Shown: one piece after another, positions 10,592-18,540 of the stretch
Position numbering within the stretch: the first letter of the stretch is position 1
How the letters are laid out: each line of letters opens with the position of its first letter
Source: Sulfurimonas sp.
GTDB lineage: Bacteria; Campylobacterota; Campylobacteria; Campylobacterales; Sulfurimonadaceae
Length of the DNA stretch: 64,000 nt
Assembly (NCBI GenBank): GCA_028687935.1
Contig: JAQTZE010000006.1
Location: 1 to 64,000, forward strand
Direction of reading: 5' to 3'
The notes under the pieces: generated by a model
Told to the model about the DNA's origin: nothing
The model's database searches: none
What the model saw: only the letters and a program-made list of their open reading frames with translations
Program-made: the position numbers and the translations under genes

Positions 10592-10828
10592 ATGAAAACA
10601 GTGACAATGAGAGTTGATGATTCTATCTACGATATGATAAAACTTGCAGCGGATGGACAAAAAAGAAATCTTTCAAACTTCATAGAGTTTGCAACAATGC
10701 AATACTTAACATCTTCACAATTTGTAGAGAATGATGAAATGGCTGAAATAATGAATGACAAAGAACTAGTTAAAAACCTAATGGACGGCTTAAATGATTT
10801 TAAAAATGGTGATTACACCATTGTCTAA
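10592..10828 (+). CDS. Antitoxin of a RelBE-type pair (ribbon-helix-helix)
   Basis: The ATG at 10592 follows AAAGGAG; the frame is open further upstream but crosses the promoter. The 78-residue protein begins MKTVTMRVDDSIYDMIKLAA, the strand and first helix of a ribbon-helix-helix (CopG/RelB-like) DNA-binding domain. The acidic C-terminal part would wrap the toxin. The toxin gene starts before this gene ends, so the two are coupled. The antitoxin should repress its own promoter and neutralise the toxin. Confidence 0.8.
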   Translation: MKTVTMRVDDSIYDMIKLAADGQKRNLSNFIEFATMQYLTSSQFVENDEMAEIMNDKELVKNLMDGLNDFKNGDYTIV

Positions 10829-11090
10829 ATATCAAATTGCAGAAACTAAAACTTTTGAAAAAGTTAAAAAAAAGTTAGATAAAAAGCTTTATTCAAAAAT
10901 TGAAAACTTTGTTTATCCTCAACTGAGAGAAAATCCTTTTTACGGAACAAATATCAAAAAGTTAAAAGATAATATTGAAGGCTATTATAGATATAGGATT
11001 GGGAACTACAGACTTTTTTACCTGATTGAAGATGATAAGTTGATTATTGCTGTTGTTGATTTTAAACACAGACAACAAGCTTATGATTAA
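10806..11090 (+). CDS. RelE/ParE-family toxin
   Basis: About 95 residues with the RelE fold: helices YQIAETKTFEKVKKKLDKKL, then the strand-loop GYYRYRIGNYRLFYLIEDDKLIIAVVDFKHRQQAY. The RYRIGNYRLFY segment and the closing VDFKHRQQAY are typical of the ribosome-dependent mRNA interferase group. The start is not certain: ATG at 10794 or 10806 or TTG at 10821, all overlapping the antitoxin and without a clear ribosome site, which fits coupled translation. AT-rich and unrelated to the nif genes on either side. Confidence 0.82.
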   Translation: MVITPLSKYQIAETKTFEKVKKKLDKKLYSKIENFVYPQLRENPFYGTNIKKLKDNIEGYYRYRIGNYRLFYLIEDDKLIIAVVDFKHRQQAYD

Positions 11091-11114
11091 CATCTAACAA
11101 AACATAGCCAAACA

Positions 11115-11134
11115 CTAAACGCAGCTGCGTTTAG
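11115..11134. repeat. Perfect AAACGCA palindrome between convergent genes
   Basis: A perfect 20-bp palindrome centred on AGCT, formed by two head-to-head AAACGCAG units. It overlaps the stop codon of the leftward gene ending at 11131 and follows the toxin gene. A hairpin from it could terminate transcription. It matches the copy at 8680-8699. Confidence 0.65.
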
Positions 11135-11463
11135 ACTAACCTACTACGAATTTCTGCTTTAAACTTCTTCATATTTTCCTGTTTTATCATTAGCATTGCG
11201 TTTTCTCGTAGTATTTTTATTTTTGCGTAGGCAGAGGCACTTGGGTGTGCGCGTGTGTGGGAGATGAGTTCAAAGATATTCTCATCAAAAAAGTCGGTTT
11301 GTTTATCGGGCATAGCATCATAGAGCGCTATAAAAACACTTTTTTCGTATTCGTCCATCTTGCAGCTCTCATCAGATATTTTCAGAGCTACAGTGATAGC
11401 GCAGTCACATTCAAAACCGTTCATGGCTCTGGCGACTGTGCCTATTTTTGCTAAATCGTACAA
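11131..11463 (-). CDS. Unknown small protein following the nif ferredoxin
   Basis: 110 residues from a TTG at 11463, with weak AAGTAGG about ten bases upstream; an internal ATG at 11424 is the alternative. It is in the same frame as the ferredoxin just before it, separated only by one TAG stop and two codons, so a former fusion or stop readthrough is possible. The sequence is helical with two Cys near residues 19-21 and 34. I do not recognise the family. It is the last gene of the leftward nif accessory operon. Confidence 0.6.
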   Translation of the reverse strand: MYDLAKIGTVARAMNGFECDCAITVALKISDESCKMDEYEKSVFIALYDAMPDKQTDFFDENIFELISHTRAHPSASAYAKIKILRENAMLMIKQENMKKFKAEIRSRLV

Positions 11464-11469
11464 AAGGCT

Positions 11470-11862
11470 CTAGCCTACTTCTTTTTCACTCGGTGCGACT
11501 TGCACCTCTTTTTTGACACCACGCTCGCTCATTGCGATCTCAGGACGGTATTTTTTCTCTCTAAACGCAGGAGATCTCACCACTCCGTCTTTGCTGCCAA
11601 GTTTGTACAACTCTTCATTTAAAAAGTGTGCGTCAAACTCTTTGCTAAATGGCATATCCCAAGTAATACATCCGATACTCGGACAAATCGCCGCACACTG
11701 TGGATCATCAAAAAGATCAACACACTCGACGCATTTCTCAGGCTGAACATAGTAGCGTTTTGCTCCAGTTGGGTTGTTTGAATCATCCACTATTGCGTTT
11801 ACAGGGCAGTTTTGCATACAAGCATCACACGTTATACAGCTTTCATCTATTATTACAGACAT
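11470..11862 (-). CDS. 2[4Fe-4S] ferredoxin, FdxN-like (first of two)
   Basis: 130 residues. The first cluster motif is CITCDACMQNCP at about residues 9-20, the second is CVECVDLFDDPQCAAICP at about 43-60. The longer loop in the second motif is typical of nif-linked FdxN/FdxB ferredoxins. A low-potential electron carrier for nitrogenase or for NifB-dependent cofactor synthesis. It shares layout with the ferredoxin at 12347-12739, so the two are paralogs. AAGGA precedes the ATG. The tail after residue 65 is unusually long. Confidence 0.85.
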   Translation of the reverse strand: MSVIIDESCITCDACMQNCPVNAIVDDSNNPTGAKRYYVQPEKCVECVDLFDDPQCAAICPSIGCITWDMPFSKEFDAHFLNEELYKLGSKDGVVRSPAFREKKYRPEIAMSERGVKKEVQVAPSEKEVG

Positions 11863-11957
11863 CGTTTTTCCTTTAAATCATTAAATTTTTAGCACTCAAA
11901 ACAAATGCACTCTAAAAATACTCTACTCGCCTCAAGCGGGGACATGAAAGTACTTAG

Positions 11958-12338
11958 TCAAGCGTTTTCTCTTGCTTGCGCTTTGTGAAAGATACGCAGC
12001 AGCCACGGCGCAGGTGCATCATTGAGCATCTCCTGAAGTTTTACAATTGCATCTTCTATGCTCTCACCTTCAGCAACTCTTACAGGATGCACACCCGCGG
12101 CTTGAATCATCTTTGAAGCCATAGGACCGATCTGCGTGCAGTACATAATATCTGCATCTTCTATCGTTCCTATCTTGTAGTCAAGTTTCTCTTTTTCACC
12201 TTCTGGCTCATGTGAGCTGTCTATGACACGCAGTAGCTCATGTGTTTCTTTGTCCACTCTGTAAAGATAAAAACTCTTCGACCAGCCAAAATGCTGATCG
12301 ACTGCCATACCGCTAGAAGATGCAAATGCGATATTCAT
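11958..12338 (-). CDS. nifX: NifX, FeMo-cofactor carrier
   Basis: 126 residues that open MNIAFASSSGMAVDQHFGWS, the NifX signature with VDQHFG. The domain runs to about residue 105; IGPMASKMIQAAGVHPV is the second conserved block. NifX binds NifB-co or VK-cluster and passes it to NifEN. It lies between the two ferredoxin genes, eight bases after the upstream one, in a leftward operon that starts near 13933. This is the clearest sign that the cluster serves nitrogenase assembly. Confidence 0.85.
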   Translation of the reverse strand: MNIAFASSSGMAVDQHFGWSKSFYLYRVDKETHELLRVIDSSHEPEGEKEKLDYKIGTIEDADIMYCTQIGPMASKMIQAAGVHPVRVAEGESIEDAIVKLQEMLNDAPAPWLLRIFHKAQARENA

Positions 12339-12346
12339 AAAAAATC

Positions 12347-12739
12347 CTAGAAAGAATCCATAACATTGGAGTGGCTCTCACGCACTCCCATGCCGATCTC
12401 TTCCATAAATGGCTGTGCTTTAACACTTGGCATCATCAAACCTTTTTTCTTGTGCTCACGGATTTTATATGTTCCATTTTCATTGCCGACTGTGAAATAC
12501 TCTTCAAAGTCTGTCGTAAACGGCATATCCCATACGATAGAACCCTCAGTAGGACAAGCCTCTGCACAACGAGGTGTATCAGCGTGGCTCACACACTCGA
12601 CACAGCTCTCAGGTTTGACATAATAGTGTGATCCCTCAAAAGGGTTTTTGTCATCACTATCACTCATAATCGCCGCTACTGGACACTCTGGCGCACACGC
12701 GTCACAATTTATACATTCCTCTGTTATCATTACTGCCAT
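12347..12739 (-). CDS. 2[4Fe-4S] ferredoxin, FdxN-like (second of two)
   Basis: 130 residues with CINCDACAPECP at about 10-21 and CVECVSHADTPRCAEACP at about 46-63. It has the same long inter-cysteine loop and long tail as the ferredoxin at 11470-11862, including the shared WDMPF block after the second motif. It probably feeds electrons to nitrogenase or its assembly. AAAGGA lies before the ATG. Duplication of this ferredoxin around nifX suggests a local tandem duplication. Confidence 0.85.
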   Translation of the reverse strand: MAVMITEECINCDACAPECPVAAIMSDSDDKNPFEGSHYYVKPESCVECVSHADTPRCAEACPTEGSIVWDMPFTTDFEEYFTVGNENGTYKIREHKKKGLMMPSVKAQPFMEEIGMGVRESHSNVMDSF

Positions 12740-12759
12740 TTTAAATCCTTTATTTTTCT

Positions 12760-13200
12760 TTATTTATTACTTTGCATATTGCGTTCTAAAAGAGTTTGCC
12801 CGACTTCAATAATAGGTGCAAATGAGATATCCACACCGCGAAGGAGCATAGTCGCAGAGCAACCGATTTCAAGCTCAAGATTCTCAAACGCTTCCATCGT
12901 GATAAGTGAGACAACCTTGCCCATATCGCTCTCAAATGTAAGCTCACACAAAGAGTCACTTTTGCGTATCTCTAGGAGTGTTGCTGGAACTCTGTTTTCT
13001 ATAGAGACTTTACCCGGACAATCTTTGCTCACACAAACAGAAGCTTCAGGAAAACTGCAGTTGATAGTATCACCGACACATAACCATGACGGCGCTTTGA
13101 ACTTGATGAGACGGATCTCTGTATCAGCGCTCATGACATTGATATAGGTGACAACATCGCTTGCGTTTATGTGTGTGACTGTGGCTTGTATTTGATTCAT
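12760..13200 (-). CDS. Mop/TOBE-domain molybdate-binding protein
   Basis: 146 residues made of two tandem TOBE (Mop) half-domains, roughly 3-65 and 70-138. The second has the usual pattern VPATLLEIRKSDSLCELTFE followed by VVSLITMEAFENLELEIG. Di-Mop proteins bind molybdate or tungstate at subunit interfaces and store or sense it. In this operon it likely provides Mo for FeMo-cofactor. No DNA-binding helix-turn-helix is present, so it is not a ModE regulator. Confidence 0.75.
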   Translation of the reverse strand: MNQIQATVTHINASDVVTYINVMSADTEIRLIKFKAPSWLCVGDTINCSFPEASVCVSKDCPGKVSIENRVPATLLEIRKSDSLCELTFESDMGKVVSLITMEAFENLELEIGCSATMLLRGVDISFAPIIEVGQTLLERNMQSNK

Positions 13201-13207
13201 TTTTTGC

Positions 13208-13933
13208 CTACATCAGATAAAGTACGACATTTTTGTCGATCATTGTTTCAAAATTATCAAGTAACATATCTGCCGTAGAAGTGGAGCTGAGATGACATCC
13301 AGAACATGCGCCAAGATAACTCAGCCATATTTGCGGTCTCTCACCTGCGATAAAGTTTACAAGTTCTATCCCGCCGCCATCGTAAGCAAGAGTCGGACGA
13401 AGCTGCGTTTCTATCAGTTTTTCTATAAGTTCTCTTTGCCCTACAGCATCAAGGGAGCGAAAATCTTTGTTGAGAGGGTTGGACTCAGAAGCATTGCTTA
13501 CATAGGTGATGATTGATTGGGCTTGCGCATTATTGTTATGTGCGGCTGTGATGAGATAGCGCATCGCCTCTGCGTTTTTGCCGATCCCTTTATAGAGGAG
13601 TCCCGCTTTTACCTGTGCTTCTACATGCCCCGTATCTGCGGCTCTTTTATAGTATTCCAAGGCTTTAGCATCATCCGCTTCACCTATCATCCCTTTTTCA
13701 TAGAAGATAGCAAGTGAGTTGAGTGCCTGCGCGTTTTCATGCTCTGCGGCTTTTTCAAACCACACTTTTGCAAGCTCATTGCTTCTCGTACATCCTTGTC
13801 CACGCATATGCATGATAGCTATGTTTACCATCGCTTTTGGAGTCTCCGCAGAAGCCTCTTCAAATAGTGTATAAGCCTCTGAGTATCGTTGTGCCTCAAA
13901 TGCCTCCAGTGCTTTATCAAATAGTACATTCAT
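13208..13933 (-). CDS. Sel1-repeat protein fused to a NifU C-terminal (Nfu) domain
   Basis: The ATG at 13933 with AAGGA upstream gives 241 residues; a longer frame to 14098 crosses the divergent promoter region. Residues 1-145 hold about four Sel1/TPR-like helix pairs (AKVWFEKAAEHENAQALN, ALEYYKRAADTGHVEAQ and similar). Residues 160-241 form an Nfu domain with LRPTLAYDGGGIELV and the cluster-binding C210-x-x-C213 in GACSGC. Nfu domains carry [4Fe-4S] clusters to target proteins. The Sel1 part could choose the client. First gene of the leftward nif accessory operon. Confidence 0.8.
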   Translation of the reverse strand: MNVLFDKALEAFEAQRYSEAYTLFEEASAETPKAMVNIAIMHMRGQGCTRSNELAKVWFEKAAEHENAQALNSLAIFYEKGMIGEADDAKALEYYKRAADTGHVEAQVKAGLLYKGIGKNAEAMRYLITAAHNNNAQAQSIITYVSNASESNPLNKDFRSLDAVGQRELIEKLIETQLRPTLAYDGGGIELVNFIAGERPQIWLSYLGACSGCHLSSTSTADMLLDNFETMIDKNVVLYLM

Positions 13934-13988
13934 GTTTATATCCTTCACAGCGCTTTGGCTTTTTATTTCTAAAGATATTGCATAAGTC

Positions 13989-13998
13989 GTTCTAGAAC
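13989..13998. promoter_or_regulatory. Short palindrome in the divergent nif intergenic region
   Basis: GTTCTAGAAC is a perfect 10-bp palindrome midway in the 122-base space between the divergent genes at 13933 and 14056. It could be an operator, but a palindrome this short is also expected by chance. No clear sigma-54 -24/-12 element or NifA-type TGT-N10-ACA is seen. Confidence 0.25.
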
Positions 13999-14055
13999 AA
14001 AAGTTGCAAATGTAAATGTAGAAAGACTTATTTTCCCTTGAAAAAAGGAGCTGCA

Positions 14056-14325
14056 ATGAATGCAATACCAATACAAAATCGCGAGTGCATGCAAGCAATA
14101 GCCCATGAGATCATCACTCCTGAGATGAGTGAGATAAAAATCATGATCGCGCAGACGGTGGTGCAAAGAAACTCGCTCAAAGTACAGATGCAAGAGTGGT
14201 ACGATGAACATCCAAGAGAGCACTTCCCAAGTGCGCGTGACTTGATGCTTGTTGATGCGACACTCTCAAAACTCGACTCTTTTTACAAAAGACTTTGGGA
14301 CTACAACAACCTGCAAAGGATGTAA
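14056..14325 (+). CDS. Unknown small protein, nif region
   Basis: The ATG at 14056 follows AAAAAGGAG, which settles the start. An 89-residue, mostly helical protein with no Cys pair and no membrane segment. It is divergent from the Sel1-Nfu operon and 19 bases before the next gene, so the two form a small operon. I do not recognise the family. The position suggests a nif accessory role (compare small NifW/NifZ-type proteins), but no signature supports a name. Confidence 0.65.
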   Translation: MNAIPIQNRECMQAIAHEIITPEMSEIKIMIAQTVVQRNSLKVQMQEWYDEHPREHFPSARDLMLVDATLSKLDSFYKRLWDYNNLQRM

Positions 14326-14344
14326 AAAATATAAAAGGATTTTC

Positions 14345-14854
14345 ATGGATTATGAGACAATAAAAAAAGAACTGCTAAAACAGGCAAGAAATGCTTTTGA
14401 AACGGCTTCTACACTCCGTGAAACGCAGCGTATAGAAGTGTATAAACATGATACAAATATCATGACTTCCGATGTTTTGGAAGAGGATGAAGCCATTGTT
14501 TATACAGATCAAAAGCTTCTATGCTATCAGGTATATGGACACAACTATCTCGAAGAGGAGATTAAAACATGGATAGACTACGCAAGAGTCATCCAGCAAC
14601 CAAGCGATGAAATGCCTCTTGCTGCACCAACAGATGTCGAAAAGTCAATCCGTGAACTCGTAGAGGAACTTGCCAAAAAAAGCGGACTCAAAGGTGAAGA
14701 GATAAGCTCTTACGAAGTCTTTGCAAACCTTCCTGTAACCCTGCTTGGAACGATAGAGCAAGAGATTATCGAGTATTGGTGGAGTGCAAAAGAAGAAGAA
14801 AACGCGAAGAAACTTGCATTAGCACAGATTGAAGAGGCTCTTGGAAGTTATTGA
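14345..14854 (+). CDS. Unknown protein, nif region
   Basis: 169 residues from the ATG at 14345, with AAAAGGA before it. Hydrophilic and acidic, likely all-helical at both ends, with a conserved-looking Tyr/Trp patch in the middle (DQKLLCYQVYGHNYLEEEIKTW). It has no membrane segment or metal motif. It lies directly downstream of the 14056 gene in the same direction and shares its promoter. Function unknown. Confidence 0.68.
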   Translation: MDYETIKKELLKQARNAFETASTLRETQRIEVYKHDTNIMTSDVLEEDEAIVYTDQKLLCYQVYGHNYLEEEIKTWIDYARVIQQPSDEMPLAAPTDVEKSIRELVEELAKKSGLKGEEISSYEVFANLPVTLLGTIEQEIIEYWWSAKEEENAKKLALAQIEEALGSY

Positions 14855-14919
14855 GTCGTTTTTAAGACTTTTAACCCTAATTTATATACAATAAGTAATA
14901 ATTTTCAGAAGGTTTACTT

Positions 14920-15615
14920 ATGTATATAAAACTTTTTTTACTTGCGTTTCTCTTTTTATTGACTGCTTGCGATAGCGAAAAACCACAGAATAATCTTGAT
15001 GGAAAAAAACTTCTTGAACAAAAATGTGCTTCCTGCCATGATCTTCATATGCCTCCAATTACCTCTCCTGATGAAAAAGCACCTCCGATTATGGCTGTCT
15101 CTTTTCATGTTTATGACTTTGTTCAAACTGGTGATGAGTCGCAAAGAAAGTTCAAAGCGATAGCGTTTGTCGAAGATTATGTCAAAGAGCCAAGCTTGGA
15201 AAAATCCTTTTGTGACAAAGCAAGTCTGCAGAGATATGGACTGATGCCCTCACAAAAAGAGCATGTAAACGCAGCAGAACTCCATGCCATCGCAAGCTAT
15301 ATGTTTGAGCACTATAATCAAAAAAATCTCTCCGAAGCGATGCAGACAAAGGCAAAATATGACGCCCTGCCCGCAGGAGAAAAGGTCGCAATTCGTTATA
15401 AATGTTTAAGTTGTCACAGAGTGCAAAAAGATCTTGTAGGTCCATCATTTAGAAGGATTGCTGATAAATTTGCCACTTCACAAGCGACACTCATCCAAAC
15501 TATCCAAAACGGTAGCAAAGGAAAATGGAGTGGATTTAAAGCCAATATGCCTGCGTTTAAAGATATCAACGATACAGAGCTTGAAGAGTTGTCAGAGTGG
15601 ATTTTGAAATTATAA
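14920..15615 (+). CDS. Dihaem c-type cytochrome lipoprotein
   Basis: 231 residues. A lipoprotein signal ends LLTAC (lipid Cys17), so the protein is anchored on the periplasmic face. Two haem sites: CASCH at 36-40 and CLSCH near residue 166. Each is followed by a Met-containing loop (GLMPSQ; NMPAF) suitable as the sixth ligand. The second half is a standard cytochrome c domain ending ELSEWILKL. It would shuttle electrons in the periplasm, for instance to a terminal oxidase or in sulfur oxidation. Transcribed alone. Confidence 0.87.
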   Translation: MYIKLFLLAFLFLLTACDSEKPQNNLDGKKLLEQKCASCHDLHMPPITSPDEKAPPIMAVSFHVYDFVQTGDESQRKFKAIAFVEDYVKEPSLEKSFCDKASLQRYGLMPSQKEHVNAAELHAIASYMFEHYNQKNLSEAMQTKAKYDALPAGEKVAIRYKCLSCHRVQKDLVGPSFRRIADKFATSQATLIQTIQNGSKGKWSGFKANMPAFKDINDTELEELSEWILKL

Positions 15616-15687
15616 TCCAGCATTCAGAGGCTAAAAAGAGTAATGTAGAAACTCAATATGATACAATTGCGCCCAATAAGGACTTTC

Positions 15688-16182
15688 ATGAAAGAAAACT
15701 GTAAAACAACAAATTATCCAAGCAAAAACGTGGCAACACAGACCTATCAAGATGGTGACACCTTTGTCACAAAACACTATTATGATCAAAAAGATGCCTA
15801 TGTCAGAGAACTCATTTATCTCAAAGATGGGATAAAAGAGATCAAACACTACACGGTCAATGGCGTTTTGGCAAAGATGGAGCATTTTGCTGGAGATGTC
15901 CGACATGGAGTAGAAGTAAAATATTTTATTCCAAAAGCAAACAGCAGTGTAAAAAGTAGTAAAACATATGAAAATGGCAAGCTACACGGAGAGAGTCTCA
16001 CGTATAATGAAAATGATCTGATCATCAAACATGAAGTTTTTGCCCTTGGAAAGCTTGTCCTAAAATATTTGCCAAAAGATGCCAATAATAAGATAAATAT
16101 TCAAATCCTAGATGAAGAAAATCTTGTGAATTTACCAAAAGCTGAGTATGAAAAACTACAACTTGCTCTTCAAAACAACTAA
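15688..16182 (+). CDS. MORN/YwqK-like repeat protein
   Basis: The ATG at 15688 follows AAGGA. 164 residues with MORN-variant repeats of the form YxDG...E..Y..GK.HG: DGIKEIKHYTVNGVL, GDVRHGVEVKYF, YENGKLHGESLTYNEN. These are beta-hairpin repeats, as in YwqK-type proteins sometimes listed as antitoxins. No signal peptide. No toxin gene is beside it, so I would not call it an antitoxin. Exact role unknown. Confidence 0.65.
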   Translation: MKENCKTTNYPSKNVATQTYQDGDTFVTKHYYDQKDAYVRELIYLKDGIKEIKHYTVNGVLAKMEHFAGDVRHGVEVKYFIPKANSSVKSSKTYENGKLHGESLTYNENDLIIKHEVFALGKLVLKYLPKDANNKINIQILDEENLVNLPKAEYEKLQLALQNN

Positions 16183-16220
16183 TTTACTCTTCATACAATA
16201 AAATTTTAGGATTTACTCAA

Positions 16221-16249
16221 TAAAATTGATTAACTTTTAATCAATTTTA
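16221..16249. repeat. Perfect AT-rich inverted repeat upstream of a small gene
   Basis: TAAAATTGATTAA and its complement form a 13-pair stem with a three-base loop (CTT). The hairpin lies 39 bases after the MORN gene and 70 bases before the 16319 gene. It may terminate the former or be an operator for the latter. It is far longer than chance would give even in AT-rich DNA. Confidence 0.6.
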
Positions 16250-16280
16250 TAATAATTGATGCACTCTACATTTTTGTCGC

Positions 16281-16286
16281 TATAAT
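16281..16286 (+). promoter_or_regulatory. Probable -10 box of the 16319 gene
   Basis: TATAAT 33 bases before the TTG start. A TTGATG at 16256-16261 could be a -35 box, but the spacing of 19 is long. Confidence 0.35.
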
Positions 16287-16318
16287 TCCGCTCCATATTT
16301 TAATAAGCGAGGGAATGC

Positions 16319-16531
16319 TTGTACATCACTATCAATCGAAAACCTACAAAAGAAGAAATCAGCACATTTAACATCAAAGTATCTGAAGAAGATGCCATCA
16401 TTGATTATCGAATCGAACTTGATTCTCTAGACCAAACAACGACTAAAGTGCTTTGTGAATCTTATAATATCAACCCAGAAAAGATTGAAAATATCACTAA
16501 AATTGTCCTCTTTTATCACAATGAAGTCTAA
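16319..16531 (+). CDS. Small conserved-looking protein, unknown
   Basis: 70 residues from a TTG at 16319. GAGGG lies just upstream and the frame has no other start. It begins with a beta strand (MYITINRKPTKEEI) and is acidic throughout, with no membrane segment. AAACGCA is absent, but base composition fits the core. A probable -10 box and a long inverted repeat precede it, so it is likely an independently regulated small gene. Function unknown. Confidence 0.6.
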   Translation: MYITINRKPTKEEISTFNIKVSEEDAIIDYRIELDSLDQTTTKVLCESYNINPEKIENITKIVLFYHNEV

Positions 16532-16735
16532 CTGCCTGGCCTAAAGCCAGCAGTTCTTATCGCGTTTCTCACACTCTTTAGCATCAAAATCCATCTCTTT
16601 GTTATATATATACTTCTCCTACTTATTATAGTATAAAGGAAAAAGATTATTATTTAATAAAACTTCTATATAAGCTAATTTTTCCTATAATAAATGCCAT
16701 TTCTACTACTAGAAAAATTTTACTGAAGGCATCCC

Positions 16736-17620
16736 ATGAAAAAAATAATTTTTTCTCTACTTCTCGCTCTGAGCGCATTTGCAATAGAACCTAGCGTAAC
16801 GCCACAATGGCTCAACAAACATATAGACGATGTAAATCTTCGTATTATAGAGGTGAGTACGAGTGACTCATACAGTCGTGAGCATATCAAAAATGCACAA
16901 AACACAGACATCGGACAATGGAGAATCAAAGAAGGTACTTTTTTTGTAGTGCGTCCAAACGCAGTAATTGAAAAAGAGATTCAAAGACTCGGAATCGATG
17001 AAAAAAGTGAAGTCGTACTCTATGCACCTATCTCTACGCCAAAAGACTTGCTCAAAGCTAGTTATATATTTTGGGCGCTGAACTATCATGGCATCACAAA
17101 TGTAGCTATTTTAGATGGCGGACTCAATCAATGGAAAAAAGAGTCATTGCCCCTCAGTAATACCCAAACCACTGCACATACAAGTAACTATAAAGTCAAA
17201 ATCAACAAGGCTCTTCTGGCGGACAAAGCGTATGTGATGCAACATCTACATAAAATCCCGATGATAGATGCAAGACCAAGTGACAATTATCTTGGCATCA
17301 CCCCAACAGATACAGTCCAAAGAGATGGCCATATCCAAGGTGCGATGAGCTACTCATGGAACTACTCTATCAATCCAGAGTACCTACTCAAAGATACAAA
17401 AAAACTCGCAAAACTTTTTGCAGAGGGCTATAATCTGGATAAAAATAAAGAAGTATTGGTCTATTGTACAGGCGGTTTGGAGACTTCTTACAACTACTAT
17501 ATTTTAAGTGGTGTTCTTGGATATAAAAATGTAAGACTCTATGATGCTTCTATGAAAGAGTGGGGAAATAGCGATGAGACGCCTATGAGTATCTATAAAT
17601 ATGAGGTTTTTACAAAATAA
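16736..17620 (+). CDS. Two-domain rhodanese (thiosulfate sulfurtransferase), periplasmic
   Basis: 294 residues with a cleavable signal (MKKIIFSLLLALSAFA). Two rhodanese domains follow. The N-terminal one (about 20-135) has no active-site Cys and is the usual inactive half. The C-terminal one (about 150-290) has the active loop VYCTGGLETS near residue 242-251, with the persulfide Cys. This enzyme moves sulfane sulfur between thiosulfate or polysulfide and a thiol acceptor in the periplasm, in line with a sulfur-oxidising life style. Single gene. Confidence 0.88.
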   Translation: MKKIIFSLLLALSAFAIEPSVTPQWLNKHIDDVNLRIIEVSTSDSYSREHIKNAQNTDIGQWRIKEGTFFVVRPNAVIEKEIQRLGIDEKSEVVLYAPISTPKDLLKASYIFWALNYHGITNVAILDGGLNQWKKESLPLSNTQTTAHTSNYKVKINKALLADKAYVMQHLHKIPMIDARPSDNYLGITPTDTVQRDGHIQGAMSYSWNYSINPEYLLKDTKKLAKLFAEGYNLDKNKEVLVYCTGGLETSYNYYILSGVLGYKNVRLYDASMKEWGNSDETPMSIYKYEVFTK

Positions 17621-17724
17621 TCAACATATATTTCTCATAGCAGCTACCTATAATTTAAGACGAATGCCGAATCTTATGCAAAGGTGTGCCTAAGAGGCGA
17701 AAGCAAGACTTAAAAATACACCTG

Positions 17725-17972
17725 CAAGATACGAGGGCTACTCAAAACTACTCAGAAAAATATTTGACGAGCATTTCAACCAAGACATAGGAAGCTACGA
17801 CCTTGCTTATAGAGTAAGTGTATATACAATGAGGCGAACAGCAGGAACAAAAATTTATAAAAACCACGGTATCGTTCACGCTAAAAAGTTTTTAAATCAC
17901 ACAGATATCAAAACAACTATGAAATATCTAAACATTGATGATGACATGGAAATCATAGATTACGGACTATAG
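17725..17972 (+). pseudogene. Tyrosine recombinase remnant, C-terminal end only
   Basis: One open frame from about 17725 to the TAG at 17970-17972 gives a protein tail with MRRTAGTKIYKN, then AKKFLNHTDIKTTMKYLN. This is the R...H-x-D...Y end of a XerC/D or phage integrase (catalytic R, H and Y in order). No start codon, N-terminus or earlier active-site residues are present. It marks an older mobile element just outside the intact element that begins at 19188. Confidence 0.7.
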
Positions 17973-18059
17973 TAAAAAATACTATTTAGCCTCTAATAAA
18001 AGTTGATTTATTGCTATTTTAATACGAATATCGTATAATTATAAGAAAGGAGAGTGCTT

Positions 18060-18452
18060 ATGAAAACAAAAGATATATATGCGGTATTCGGTATTTCTCC
18101 ATCAACATTGTCGGACTGGAGTAAAGAGGACAACAAGAAAAGTACTCTTGCCAAGTTGTTGAAAAATATGGATATGGAAGAAGCTGAAGAGATTTTAGAA
18201 AAGAAACAAAATTCTAAAGTAAAGCCAATGATGCTTTTATCAACTGTAAACTGTTCTATTGGCAATAAAGAAAAGCACTTTACACTTACAGGCTTAAAAA
18301 AGCTTTTTTACAAACAAGAACCTTTGAATGTATATGACAAGTACGCACTTAAGACGATAAAAAATGAAGCTTTAAAAGAAGAGATAGAGGATTTTATAGC
18401 ATATTATAAAATATCGCCTAAAAGAGTTCATGAGATGTTATTAGCGCTATGA
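18060..18452 (+). CDS. Helix-turn-helix protein, possible antitoxin-type
   Basis: 131 residues from the ATG at 18060, nine bases after AGGAG. The N-terminus (DIYAVFGISPSTLSDWSKED) is a helix-turn-helix that looks like a phage- or antitoxin-type binding domain. The rest is helical. Its stop overlaps as ATGA the start of a second frame that breaks off after 25 codons, which is the layout of a two-gene toxin-antitoxin unit with its second gene lost. Confidence 0.6.
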   Translation: MKTKDIYAVFGISPSTLSDWSKEDNKKSTLAKLLKNMDMEEAEEILEKKQNSKVKPMMLLSTVNCSIGNKEKHFTLTGLKKLFYKQEPLNVYDKYALKTIKNEALKEEIEDFIAYYKISPKRVHEMLLAL

Positions 18453-18526
18453 AAAATATAGATTTTTTACAAGAACATTACTCTGAACAAATTATAGTTA
18501 AACCGTCTAATATCATGACTTGTTGA
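18449..18526 (+). pseudogene. Truncated second gene of an HTH-led pair
   Basis: The ATG overlaps the upstream stop (ATGA). The frame reads MKNIDFLQEHYSEQIIVKPS and ends after 25 codons. The length and coupling suggest the first exon-like remnant of a larger protein cut off by a later event. A nucleotidyltransferase-type toxin is possible but cannot be shown from 25 residues. Confidence 0.35.
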
Positions 18527-18540
18527 CTACTGCCCCCGTT

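Noticed and set aside
13934..14055. NifA/sigma-54 promoter between the divergent nif operons
   Set aside because: No GG-N10-GC element and no TGT-N10-ACA site could be found on either strand.
15688..16182. Antitoxin of a YwqK-type pair
   Set aside because: Only MORN-like repeats are present; no toxin gene is adjacent on either strand.
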